Source: Candidatus Mediterraneibacter pullistercoris
GTDB lineage: Bacteria > Bacillota > Clostridia > Lachnospirales > Lachnospiraceae
DNA length: 50,427 nt
Assembly (NCBI GenBank): GCA_019116885.1
Contig: DXAU01000061.1
Coordinates: 1 to 50,427 of the forward strand
Direction: 5' to 3'
Shown: positions 14,540-22,847 of the stretch, piece by piece
Layout of the letters: each line of letters begins with the position of its first letter
Position numbering within the stretch: position 1 is the first letter of the stretch
The notes under the pieces: generated by a model
What the model saw: only the letters and a program-made list of their open reading frames with translations
Database searches by the model: none
What the model was told of the DNA's origin: nothing
Position numbers and translations under genes: made by a program

Positions 14540-17533
14540 CTATGCAAAAAGTCCCTGAAGTTCATCCGCGCAGTCCATCTCAAAGTCCGGTTTCTGCGGC
14601 CAGCTTCCTTCGCCTATCGCCGCGCAGTCCATTCCGGCAGCTTTTGCCGCCTCCAGGCCTGCAGGAGCGTCCTCTACTACCAGGCACTCCTCCGGTCTCA
14701 GCCCAAGAGCCTCAGCCGCCTTTACGAACACCTCCGGATCCGGCTTGCTGTGCGTAATCATTGTCCCGTCGCATATTGCGTCAAACGCGTCTTGTGCGTC
14801 AAGCCGCTCCAGAATATAGAGCGCGTTCTTGCTCGAAGATCCCACCGCAAGTTTCAGCCCTTTTGCTCTGAGAGATGAGAGCATCTCTCTGACTGACGGC
14901 TGCATGTCAGACGGAGTCATCCCGGAGAGGAGTTCTCTGTAATAAGCATTTTTCTTTTCTGCAAGTTCCTGTTTTCTCTCTTCCGTCAGCTCCTCGCTGC
15001 ATTTTTCCAGTATGATTTCAAGGCTTTCCATTCTGCTCACGCCGCGCAGTCTGCGGTTTACTGTCTCGTCAAACGGAATTCCCAGCTCGTCGGCGATCTT
15101 CTTCCATGCGAGGTAATGGAATTTATCTGTGTGGCAGAGCACGCCGTCAAGGTCAAAGATCACCCCTTTGTATTTTCCGACATCCGCTCTGTCTGTACTG
15201 TCCGATACCAGCCCGCCTTCTTTCAGGATATACTCTTTCCCGTTCAGTTCAAGAGCAAGCTCCGGCCCCGCCAGATGAGCTGCTGTTATATGTCCCGGCG
15301 TCAGCGTCACTTTGATCTGTGTTCCGCGCCAGCAGATGCTGAATTCCATCTTATTCCACGAAGCAGGGAGGTGGTTTTCCATGGACAGTTTTCCATCTTC
15401 CCACTTCAGACCTGCGAATCCGCATACACCGCACTGCCAGATTCCGCCCATAGCGGCGCTGTGTATTCCTTCATTTGACGACCCGGGATTGGAACCCATA
15501 TCGATGTCGACCGCATGACGGTACATATCAAGCGCCATCTGATCCATTCCCATCCATGCTGACACAACGCAGTGCTGGCCGTGGCTCAGCGAAGAGTCGT
15601 GCAGTGTGCGGGATTCATAGAAGAGGAAGTTCTTGCGCCTTGTGCTGTCGTCGAACAGATCCGGCATGATTCGCAGAAGCATCACCAGATCCGCCTGTTT
15701 CGATACCATGAACCGGTTCATCTGAGCCGGACTGTAATCCTCATATATGGAGGACACGCCTACCTGCTCCCGGTATTTTGTCAGGTCAATCTTCTCCAGG
15801 CTGAGGTACTCGTCATTCTGCGGCACGAGGCCGTCTTCCCTTGGAACAGGCAGGTAGATCCGCTCTGCTTTTTCCAGGAAATCTTTCTGCAGCTTTGCCA
15901 GATCATGGGACGCACCCAGCCTCTTCTTTGCATCCGGCCACTTCTCATCCATAAGGTCGACCGCTTCCGCCGCGATCTTCAGATTATATGCTGCAAGATA
16001 GTTTGTAAACGCATTGTTGTCAACGTCTTCTTTATACTCGTCAGGTCCGATTACTCCGCAGATCTCATACCGCTGAGCATCTTCTTTCCATTCAAGGCGG
16101 CTCGACCAGAACCTGGCAGTCTCGATCAGAAGCTCACAGCCGTACTTTTCCATGAAGTCATCATCTTGTACTGCGTTATAGTACAGCCATACAGCCCATG
16201 CCACGTCCGCTGTAATGTGGTGCTCCCGGATTCCTGTATAGATCGGGATGCTCTCTCCCGTCACCACATCTGCCGCTCCGTAGAGAGGCGTAACTTCGCC
16301 GTCATCCAGCCATGCGCTCTCCCAGGGGAACATCGCTCCTTCATAGCCGCTTTCCTGCGCTTTTCGGTACGCCCCCGGCAGTGTCCGGTAGCGGTACTCA
16401 AGCAGCGTTCTGGCTGCGGACGGGTCTGTCAGGAGGTAATGGGGGAACAGGAACATCTCCGTATCCCAGAATGAGTGTCCTTTATATCCTTCTCCGGTCA
16501 GGCCCTTCGCGCCAATTCCAACGCGGCTGTCCCGTCTCTGAATCATGATATTCAGATGATACAGTGCGAATCTCACTCCAAGCTGGTCTTTCACTTCCGG
16601 GCTTTCGATGACTACATCCATACGTTTCCAGTAATCCGTCCACATCCGAGCTGACTCAGCGAGCAGTTCATCGTAGCTTTTCCCTTTGCACCCGCGGATG
16701 CACGCTTCGCCTGCTTCTGATACAGGCTCTTCCTCTGTAGTTCCTGCCGGATATTCCAAAGTCTCGAACTCCATGTCCCGCCCTGTATGGTAACAGATTG
16801 TCTTCTCCATGCAGAAGCTCTCTTCTGCGTCCGTCGTGAACCGGAATCTTTTAACAAAACGTCTTCTCTCTATTACTGGCAGTTCAAACGCCGGCTCTGT
16901 ATTGAAATGGTGTACGCAGTGTACAGCCACCGGAATGTCAGATTCGCACGTTCTCGTCGTAAGACGCAGAATATCTCCGTCGATCAGTCGCTTATTTCCG
17001 TCCAGACAGTGCTGGGCTCCTGTGTTTGAGCTTCTCGAGCTGATCCCGCTCTCGATCTCGATCTCCACCGGCCCTGACAGGGGCACGATCTCAAGCTGGA
17101 ATGACGCCACATGCAGGCGGGTCAAGGATACGAATCTGCGGAAACAGAATCTTACCCTGTCTTTTGAGGGGCTCTCCCATGTAACCACGCGCACACATTC
17201 TCCGTTTCTCAGATTAAGCCTCCTGGAGTATGACAGCACTTTTCCCCGGTCCATAGAGAACCGTTCCTTATTCACTCTGATTACGAGACCTGTCACGTCC
17301 GGAAGATTGGGCAGCTCTGTCACTTCGTCCGGAGTCGCCTTGTTAAAGGTTCCTGCGATAAAAGTGTCCCTGCATTGCCCTACATAGTCTTCTTCGAGCG
17401 CACACCGGATATTCATATATCCGTTTCCCTGCGCAAATATAGATTCGCATTTCGCCATGCAGCGGGAATCAAATCCCGCTTCCTCGATCATCCACCCGTC
17501 GGGGTCGACATTATAATTCATATGAAAGTTCAT
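14540..17533 (-). CDS. GH65 disaccharide phosphorylase fused to beta-phosphoglucomutase
   Basis: This 997-residue protein joins two enzymes. Residues 1 to about 770 form a GH65 phosphorylase: FWDTEMF at 355-361, and the general acid Glu499 in GPDEY, followed by NNAFTNY. GH65 phosphorylases split maltose, trehalose, kojibiose, nigerose or related alpha-glucosides with phosphate into glucose and beta-glucose 1-phosphate. Residues 787-997 form a HAD-family beta-phosphoglucomutase: DLDGV at 794-798, the RLRGVSR cap segment, SSSKN near 899, KPDPEVF at 930-936 and EDA at 954-956. That half turns beta-glucose 1-phosphate into glucose 6-phosphate, so the fusion couples consecutive steps. A short linker rich in Asp and Ser separates the halves. 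It is the last gene of the LacI-controlled operon. An AAGGAG site sets the start. Confidence 0.93.
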   Translation of the reverse strand: MNFHMNYNVDPDGWMIEEAGFDSRCMAKCESIFAQGNGYMNIRCALEEDYVGQCRDTFIAGTFNKATPDEVTELPNLPDVTGLVIRVNKERFSMDRGKVLSYSRRLNLRNGECVRVVTWESPSKDRVRFCFRRFVSLTRLHVASFQLEIVPLSGPVEIEIESGISSRSSNTGAQHCLDGNKRLIDGDILRLTTRTCESDIPVAVHCVHHFNTEPAFELPVIERRRFVKRFRFTTDAEESFCMEKTICYHTGRDMEFETLEYPAGTTEEEPVSEAGEACIRGCKGKSYDELLAESARMWTDYWKRMDVVIESPEVKDQLGVRFALYHLNIMIQRRDSRVGIGAKGLTGEGYKGHSFWDTEMFLFPHYLLTDPSAARTLLEYRYRTLPGAYRKAQESGYEGAMFPWESAWLDDGEVTPLYGAADVVTGESIPIYTGIREHHITADVAWAVWLYYNAVQDDDFMEKYGCELLIETARFWSSRLEWKEDAQRYEICGVIGPDEYKEDVDNNAFTNYLAAYNLKIAAEAVDLMDEKWPDAKKRLGASHDLAKLQKDFLEKAERIYLPVPREDGLVPQNDEYLSLEKIDLTKYREQVGVSSIYEDYSPAQMNRFMVSKQADLVMLLRIMPDLFDDSTRRKNFLFYESRTLHDSSLSHGQHCVVSAWMGMDQMALDMYRHAVDIDMGSNPGSSNEGIHSAAMGGIWQCGVCGFAGLKWEDGKLSMENHLPASWNKMEFSICWRGTQIKVTLTPGHITAAHLAGPELALELNGKEYILKEGGLVSDSTDRADVGKYKGVIFDLDGVLCHTDKFHYLAWKKIADELGIPFDETVNRRLRGVSRMESLEIILEKCSEELTEERKQELAEKKNAYYRELLSGMTPSDMQPSVREMLSSLRAKGLKLAVGSSSKNALYILERLDAQDAFDAICDGTMITHSKPDPEVFVKAAEALGLRPEECLVVEDAPAGLEAAKAAGMDCAAIGEGSWPQKPDFEMDCADELQGLFA

Positions 17534-17557
17534 AAGTAATCTCCTTTATGCCTTGAA

Positions 17558-18391
17558 TTATCCTTTGATCCCTGTTGACGCCATGCTCACCTGTACCTGT
17601 TCCTGCGCAAATATATAAAGTATGATTCCCGGCAGGACGACGATGGTGAGTGCCGCAAAGAGTTGTGTGTAGTTATACGAAAATTCACTTGTAAAATAGC
17701 TCAGAGCGATTGGGAGTGTTCTCTGTGAGTCCGACATCGTAAGGAGCGATGCAAAGTAGTACTCGTTCCAGTTATTCAGAAACATCAGGATGCCGGCCGT
17801 AGCAAGGGAACCTCTCGCAAGGGGCAGGTTGATGGACCAGAACACCCTCATAAATCCCGCGCCATCCACGATCGCCGCCTCATCCAGCGATTTCGGAATG
17901 GACATGAAGCCCGCCCTCAGGATAAAGATGGACATTGCCATACCCGTTGACAGGTAAACCAGAGTCACGCCCCACAGGTTATCGTAAAGCCCCAGTTCCA
18001 TAATCAGTCTGAAGATCGGCTGTGTCTTGCTGTGAGCAGGCACGAGCAGAGTCACTGTAAACAGCACGAACAGGAGCGTCCGCCCCGGGAAGCGGTATTT
18101 AGCCAGCACATATCCGCCCATCGCGAAGAACAGGAGCGACACGATCGTGGATACCCCCGCTGCCAGCAGTGAATTGAGAAAATACTGGGGGAAATTATAG
18201 TTTTCAAACAAATGTATAAATACATCAAATGAAACAGAGGTTGGCAGAGCCAGCGGATCGCTCAATATCTCCCCGTTTGTCTTAAACGCAGACATAATCA
18301 CCCACAAGATTGGGAAGACAGAAATCACGATGACAAATATTTCCAGAAAATATATAATTCCTTTATTCAATCCTTTTTTTAATGTCAACAT
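17558..18391 (-). CDS. Sugar ABC transporter permease (MalG type)
   Basis: This 277-residue CUT1 permease has six predicted membrane helices and the EAA loop DEAAIVDGAGFMRVFWSINLPL. Its start follows a strong AAGGGGGTG site, and it lies 12 bp after the partner permease and 24 bp before the GH65 gene, so uptake and phosphorolysis are clearly one operon. It probably imports the glucose disaccharide or oligosaccharide that the GH65 enzyme cleaves. Confidence 0.94.
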   Translation of the reverse strand: MLTLKKGLNKGIIYFLEIFVIVISVFPILWVIMSAFKTNGEILSDPLALPTSVSFDVFIHLFENYNFPQYFLNSLLAAGVSTIVSLLFFAMGGYVLAKYRFPGRTLLFVLFTVTLLVPAHSKTQPIFRLIMELGLYDNLWGVTLVYLSTGMAMSIFILRAGFMSIPKSLDEAAIVDGAGFMRVFWSINLPLARGSLATAGILMFLNNWNEYYFASLLTMSDSQRTLPIALSYFTSEFSYNYTQLFAALTIVVLPGIILYIFAQEQVQVSMASTGIKG

Positions 18392-18403
18392 GTATCCACC
18401 CCC

Positions 18404-19315
18404 TTAATAGTCTGTTTCATTCATACGGAACGCCTTGTTAATAATACCCATCATGATCAGTCCGATCACGAACATGAGGACTCCAATCGCATTGGCATAT
18501 CCGTATCTATAGTCGGTCACCGCATTAACCAGAAGGATCGGAAGACTCATCGTGTCATTTCCCGGACCGCCCGCTGTTGTCAGTGAAATTTGTTCATACA
18601 TGGTGATCCTCGATGTAATAGAGGCAATCACTCCCGTTGCAATCGCATTCCGGCACAGGGGGAGCTGGATATAGCGTATAAGCTGCCAGCCTTTCGCCCC
18701 GTCGATCACAGCCGCTTCGTTGAGTTCCTGTGGAATATTCATCAGATCTCCCAGAACCAGGAGTGTGACGATAACCGCATAGAACAGCCATGTAAATGTG
18801 ACCGCCCAGAACGCCCAGGGCGACTGATAGAACCACTGAACGTCAAAGTCAGGATTGAACTTGCGTATAATGGAATTCAGTATACCGAAATCATTGTTAA
18901 AAAAGAATCTGTAGATCATCGCCCATGCAGCCGCACTAATAACATTAGGGATCATGAATACGGCCCGGGTGGCTTTCCATCCTCTTTTACGCTGATAAAG
19001 CACGAAAGCAATCATCGTTCCGAACCCGACATGCAGGAACATGGCAATCAGAGCCCACAGGAGCAGATTCTTCAGCGAAATGAGAAACGCACTGCTTGTA
19101 AACAGGTTCTCATAGTTCTTTAATCCGTTGAAGACCGGCTCATTAAACCCGTCCCATTGTGTAAATGACGTCGCAAACACCTGAACGATCGGAACCAGAT
19201 AGAACATGAGGAAGATAACGGTTGTTGGCAGCAGGAACAGATATATCCATTTATAGTTCTTTTTCTCCCAGTGATTGTTGGACATATATCCCGGCTTTGC
19301 GCCCTTTTTCTTCAT
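18404..19315 (-). CDS. Sugar ABC transporter permease (MalF type)
   Basis: This 303-residue CUT1 permease has a basic cytoplasmic N terminus (about 30 residues), six predicted membrane helices and the EAA loop NEAAVIDGAKGWQLIRYIQLPL. The gene lies about 80 bp after the binding-protein gene, with a GC-rich hairpin between them. As in the other importer of this window, no ATPase gene is linked. Confidence 0.94.
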   Translation of the reverse strand: MKKKGAKPGYMSNNHWEKKNYKWIYLFLLPTTVIFLMFYLVPIVQVFATSFTQWDGFNEPVFNGLKNYENLFTSSAFLISLKNLLLWALIAMFLHVGFGTMIAFVLYQRKRGWKATRAVFMIPNVISAAAWAMIYRFFFNNDFGILNSIIRKFNPDFDVQWFYQSPWAFWAVTFTWLFYAVIVTLLVLGDLMNIPQELNEAAVIDGAKGWQLIRYIQLPLCRNAIATGVIASITSRITMYEQISLTTAGGPGNDTMSLPILLVNAVTDYRYGYANAIGVLMFVIGLIMMGIINKAFRMNETDY

Positions 19316-19340
19316 AAGACAATTTCCTTTCTTTTAGCAC

Positions 19341-19368
19341 GCACGCCCGTCTGTAACGGCGGGCGTGC
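19341..19368 (-). promoter_or_regulatory. Hairpin between binding-protein and permease genes
   Basis: The 9-bp stem GCACGCCCG (19341-19349) pairs with CGGGCGTGC (19360-19368). It lacks a T-run. Such hairpins between a binding-protein gene and its permease genes commonly stabilise the upstream message or reduce read-through so that more binding protein is made; that role is inferred here. Confidence 0.55.
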
Positions 19369-19397
19369 TGGACAGATCTCTGTTCTGCTGTAGGTCT

Positions 19398-20735
19398 CTA
19401 CTCTGCTGTTGCTTCCTGAGCCGCAGTCGTAAGCTGCTCACAGAATTGTTCTGCTGTGAGTGTCCCATCTGCCAGTGACGGAAGCAGTCTGCTCAGATCA
19501 GAAGTTCCCACAGATGACGGAATTACGTCAAGGATACACGGTGCAAATACAGTTTCCTCTGTAGTATCTGCTGCAAGGTCTGCAAGAACCTGAGTCTCTC
19601 CCTGCTGTGCAGTGAAGTCCTCGCTGTATTCCAGGTTCGGAGCGTCTCCGCCCTCTGCCAGAAGATATGCTTCGAGCTCTTCCGGAGTGTAGATGAATTC
19701 GATAAATGCCAGTGCGCACTCTCTCTCTTCTTCTGTAGCTTCCGCAGAGATCCACCACTCGCCGTAGCTCTGTGTCTGAGCGATGCCCACCTGATTCGGG
19801 AAAAGAGATGCTCTTACATTGGCACCGTCAAATCCATTGCTCCAGTTTGCGGAATTAGTTTCTTCAAAGTCTGTTGACATCCACGGACCGTTCGCGATGA
19901 TGGATGCCTGGCCGCTCATAAATGCATTTGCAGCGTCAGGATAAGCCGCTCCGATGGAATTGGAAGAAGCATTGTTCTGGAGCAGGCTCTGGAGTTTCTC
20001 CACAGCGTTTACGATCGGCTCCTGGCTTAAGTCTGTGATCTTCTCGTTGATGCCGCTGTTGAGAAGGTCTACACCGCCCTCTTCATCAGCGATCAGCGCC
20101 GTAAGGAATAAAGCGCTCACCCATGCGTTCTCTGCTGTTGAGAAGGCGATCTTCTGATCTCCTATAAGCTCGATAAACTCGTCCATTGTCATTGCGCTCA
20201 GATCCTGGTCTGCCACATCCCACATTGCGCTGTTGTAGAAGAACCCAGTCGGTCTTACAGTTGCCAGCGGAACGCTGTAGATCGCTCCGTCATCCTCTGT
20301 ACAGTATTCGATCGCATCAGCAAGCATCAGATCTTTGATCTCCTGGTGCTCATCCAGCCATCCGCTTATGTCATATGCCATTCCATTTGGGAATACAACT
20401 GTTCTAAGCCACTCCTTATCTCCACCCTGTACAAGCGGCGGGAGTTCGTTCTGCTGCGCCAGCTGTTTCATCTGATCGTTAAACACATCTTCTGTCACGT
20501 TCTCGAGTTCGATCTGGTACTGTCCTTCATATGCCTCATTGAAGCGCTCTACCTGAGGCTCGAAGAAAGTTGCACCGACATTTTCCCCTGTCTTATATGA
20601 TGGAATCGTAATCGTAATCTCCCCGGAATCTCCACCGTCAGAAGAACTTCCGCCTCCGTTAGACGATGCGCCGCATCCGGTTGAAACAAGCATAATTCCT
20701 GCCATTAATGCTGCTAAAAGTCGTTTCTTTTTCAT
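19398..20735 (-). CDS. Extracellular sugar-binding lipoprotein
   Basis: This 445-residue family 1 solute-binding protein has a lipoprotein signal peptide with lipobox VSTGC (Cys21), then a flexible Gly/Ser-rich tether (about 22-40), then the binding domain. It is the first gene of the importer/GH65 operon. The start has an AAAGGAGAG site. A LacI-type operator lies about 50 bp upstream of the start codon, so the operon is probably repressed in the absence of its sugar. Confidence 0.94.
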   Translation of the reverse strand: MKKKRLLAALMAGIMLVSTGCGASSNGGGSSSDGGDSGEITITIPSYKTGENVGATFFEPQVERFNEAYEGQYQIELENVTEDVFNDQMKQLAQQNELPPLVQGGDKEWLRTVVFPNGMAYDISGWLDEHQEIKDLMLADAIEYCTEDDGAIYSVPLATVRPTGFFYNSAMWDVADQDLSAMTMDEFIELIGDQKIAFSTAENAWVSALFLTALIADEEGGVDLLNSGINEKITDLSQEPIVNAVEKLQSLLQNNASSNSIGAAYPDAANAFMSGQASIIANGPWMSTDFEETNSANWSNGFDGANVRASLFPNQVGIAQTQSYGEWWISAEATEEERECALAFIEFIYTPEELEAYLLAEGGDAPNLEYSEDFTAQQGETQVLADLAADTTEETVFAPCILDVIPSSVGTSDLSRLLPSLADGTLTAEQFCEQLTTAAQEATAE

Positions 20736-20782
20736 AATTTAACTCTCCTTTCATAATGAGGCTGCATATAACAGCCAGTTTA

Positions 20783-20796
20783 CGAAAACGTTTTTG
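20783..20796. promoter_or_regulatory. LacI-type operator before the sugar operon
   Basis: CGAAAACGTTTTTG differs by one base from the perfect palindrome at 21927-21940 in front of the lacI-type gene. The central AAAACGTTTT is typical of LacI-family sites with the central CG step. Confidence 0.8.
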
Positions 20797-20808
20797 AACA
20801 TGTGTCTG

Positions 20809-20865
20809 AAAAAAGCGGCATCTCTAATTTTACCGCTTAACATTCCCCGCATCTGTCGCGGGGAA
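20809..20865 (-). terminator. Terminator region of the LacI-type gene
   Basis: On the minus strand, an 8-bp hairpin TTCCCCGC/GCGGGGAA (20843-20850 with 20858-20865) is followed by a second hairpin AAGCGG/CCGCTT (20813-20818 with 20833-20838) that ends in six T. The second is the better terminator. It separates the regulator transcript from the operon. Confidence 0.75.
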
Positions 20866-20879
20866 CGTCCCTTATACGT

Positions 20880-21905
20880 TTACACATCGAGCTTTTTCAC
20901 ACTGTCACGTATCTCCAGCCTGTGCGGAAGAATACAGTTCTGAGCAGAGCGCGTCCCCTCAATCATATCATACAGAAGATGTGCCGCCTCATATCCTTTA
21001 TCCTTGATGTTCTGATCCACGGTAGTAATTTTAGGATCTGTATATTCGGTGACATAGATGCCGTCGTATCCTACTACAGAGTAATCGTCAGGCACTTTTG
21101 CTCCTGCTTCTTTGAGCGCTTCGATCGTCCCTATCGCGAGCATATCACTCATGCACAGAAACGCTGTTACACGCTCTCTGCCGTATTTTTTCAGGAACTC
21201 TGCGACTCCTGCACTCGCCTCCTCTTTTAAGAAGTTTGTGTAGATGATGAGTTCTTTCGGCAGATCGAGGCCATTCCTCTTCATTGAGATCATGGCGCCC
21301 TCCATCCGGTGTGCTGTGACTGTGGCATTTTCCCTGCCGCACACAAGCGCGATCTTACGATGTCCCTGGTCGATCAGGTATTGCGTCAGCTCCTCAAAAG
21401 CCGCCACATGATCGTTGGTAACATTGCTGACATTTTTCCCGCCGATCTCGACGTCGATCGTCACACAGGGCTTCCTGGTTTTCGCCAGACTTTTAAAATA
21501 CGGGTCTGTACTTTTCAGCCCAAAAATGACGGCGCCCGCAATGTTGTACTCATAGCAGAGCTGCTCATAACTCTTCTCCGCCTGGGTCTTCGTGTTGATC
21601 ACGTACATCGAAATGTCCAGATCGTGTTCGTTTGCGAATTGATAGCAGCCTTTCATCAGCATCGTCTCAAAATCGTTGAACATCACATCCTCTAAAAAAC
21701 CCGAAAGAATCAACGCGATATTCCTCGAATGTTTCGATGACAGGCTCTTTGCCATGAGATTCGGACTATACTGCAGTTCTTTTGCAGCTTCAAGAATACG
21801 CTCTCTTGTCTTTGCACTGATATCCGGATAATTGTTCATGGCTCGTGATACAGTTCCGGCTGAAACTCCCGCCGCTCTTGCCACATCCTGGATTGTTGCT
21901 GCCAT
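20880..21905 (-). CDS. LacI family repressor of the GH65 sugar operon
   Basis: This 342-residue repressor starts MAATIQDVARAAGVSAGTVSRAMN, the standard LacI helix-turn-helix, followed by the hinge (about 50-60) and a periplasmic-binding-protein-like sugar sensor domain (about 62-335). The start at 21905 was chosen over the longer frame because the helix-turn-helix begins there and GGAGG precedes it. A perfect palindrome lies 20 bp upstream and a near-identical copy before the binding-protein gene, so it probably regulates itself and the operon. Inducer is unknown. Confidence 0.94.
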   Translation of the reverse strand: MAATIQDVARAAGVSAGTVSRAMNNYPDISAKTRERILEAAKELQYSPNLMAKSLSSKHSRNIALILSGFLEDVMFNDFETMLMKGCYQFANEHDLDISMYVINTKTQAEKSYEQLCYEYNIAGAVIFGLKSTDPYFKSLAKTRKPCVTIDVEIGGKNVSNVTNDHVAAFEELTQYLIDQGHRKIALVCGRENATVTAHRMEGAMISMKRNGLDLPKELIIYTNFLKEEASAGVAEFLKKYGRERVTAFLCMSDMLAIGTIEALKEAGAKVPDDYSVVGYDGIYVTEYTDPKITTVDQNIKDKGYEAAHLLYDMIEGTRSAQNCILPHRLEIRDSVKKLDV

Positions 21906-21926
21906 AGTTCGCTGCCTCCAAGTTTC

Positions 21927-21940
21927 CAAAAACGTTTTTG
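21927..21940. promoter_or_regulatory. LacI-type operator before the repressor gene
   Basis: CAAAAACGTTTTTG is a perfect 14-bp palindrome placed just downstream of the -10 box of the repressor promoter, where a bound repressor would block transcription. This is consistent with autoregulation. Confidence 0.82.
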
Positions 21941-21948
21941 TTACTTAT

Positions 21949-21977
21949 TTTTTACCATATGTTGATAATTTAGTCAA
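21949..21977 (-). promoter_or_regulatory. Sigma-A promoter of the LacI-type gene
   Basis: On the minus strand TTGACT (21972-21977) is followed after 17 bp by TAAAAA (21949-21954). The operator begins 8 bp after the -10 box. Confidence 0.65.
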
Positions 21978-22017
21978 TTTATTTTTTAGCCATCTCTATA
22001 TTTTCGGAATTTTCGAC

Positions 22018-22056
22018 AAAAAAGAATCACCTATTCCTTGTTGAAGGTGATTCTTT
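22018..22056 (-). terminator. Rho-independent terminator of the FHA gene
   Basis: The 11-bp stem AAGAATCACCT (22022-22032) pairs with AGGTGATTCTT (22045-22055) and is followed on the minus strand by a run of T. It starts about 12 bp after the stop codon. Confidence 0.92.
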
Positions 22057-22066
22057 TTGTGCTTAT

Positions 22067-22630
22067 TTACTCATCGCTTTCTCTTAAGATCCTCTGTACT
22101 TCCAGCCTTGTCTCACCAATTCCGATGATATCATCCCGCTGGATCGCAGCCGGCCTGTCGATCAATTCACCGTTCAGGAAAGTTCCGTTTCTTGAGCCTT
22201 CATCCTGAAGGTAAAGTTTGTCACCTCTATGGATAATGACACAATGCACTTTGGAGATTCTGCCGTCTCCCATGACCGGAAGATATTTCTCATACATGGA
22301 GCCGTCCTTTCCTCTTCCGATCCCGACTGTATCATAGAAAGTAAATGTGTACTTATCCCAACTGTCGATATCCTCCAGAATAATCTTCCACTGGCGCCTC
22401 TTTTTCTTTTTCGGACGGCTGGCCGGGGCTTCTTCCGCTTCCTGTCTGCGCCTGCGTCTCGGCGGTTCATCGTATTCATCGTCTTCGTCGTATTCATCCC
22501 TGCGGCTGCGTCTGCGTTTTCCGCCTGTTTCCGCCGCCAGAGCTTTGGTTTTCTTTATACTGCTAAATGACACTGCCAGCATGACTGCACATCCGGCAAT
22601 AAGCACGAACATCACGATCCAATACCACAT
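22067..22630 (-). CDS. Membrane-anchored FHA domain protein
   Basis: This 187-residue protein has one N-terminal membrane helix (about 3-22, WYWIVMFVLIAG), a highly charged linker (about 35-85) with alternating Arg-rich and Asp/Glu-rich blocks, and a C-terminal FHA domain (about 95-185). The FHA signature residues are all present: GRG, S..H in ISKVHCVI, and GSRNGTFLNG. FHA domains bind phosphothreonine, so it is probably a partner of a Ser/Thr kinase such as PrkC, though no kinase is encoded nearby. The start at 22630 is chosen over a longer frame because GAGAGGAAG precedes it and the membrane helix follows directly. Confidence 0.88.
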   Translation of the reverse strand: MWYWIVMFVLIAGCAVMLAVSFSSIKKTKALAAETGGKRRRSRRDEYDEDDEYDEPPRRRRRQEAEEAPASRPKKKKRRQWKIILEDIDSWDKYTFTFYDTVGIGRGKDGSMYEKYLPVMGDGRISKVHCVIIHRGDKLYLQDEGSRNGTFLNGELIDRPAAIQRDDIIGIGETRLEVQRILRESDE

Positions 22631-22847
22631 TTTGTCTTCCTCTCTTTCAAAGTTTAATAGTACTATACTTTTCTTCCTGGGGCAAGTAAAATGTAGGTTT
22701 TTGTCGAAACAGTCCTGGACTTTGATCCCATAGTAGTAAAACTTTTCCGCCTGTGTTAGAATATTTATGACTGTCATCCAGGAAACGCGAACGCTGTAAT
22801 TCTATGCCGTATCATGCCCGGCATATTAATGAAAAGGAGAACAATAT

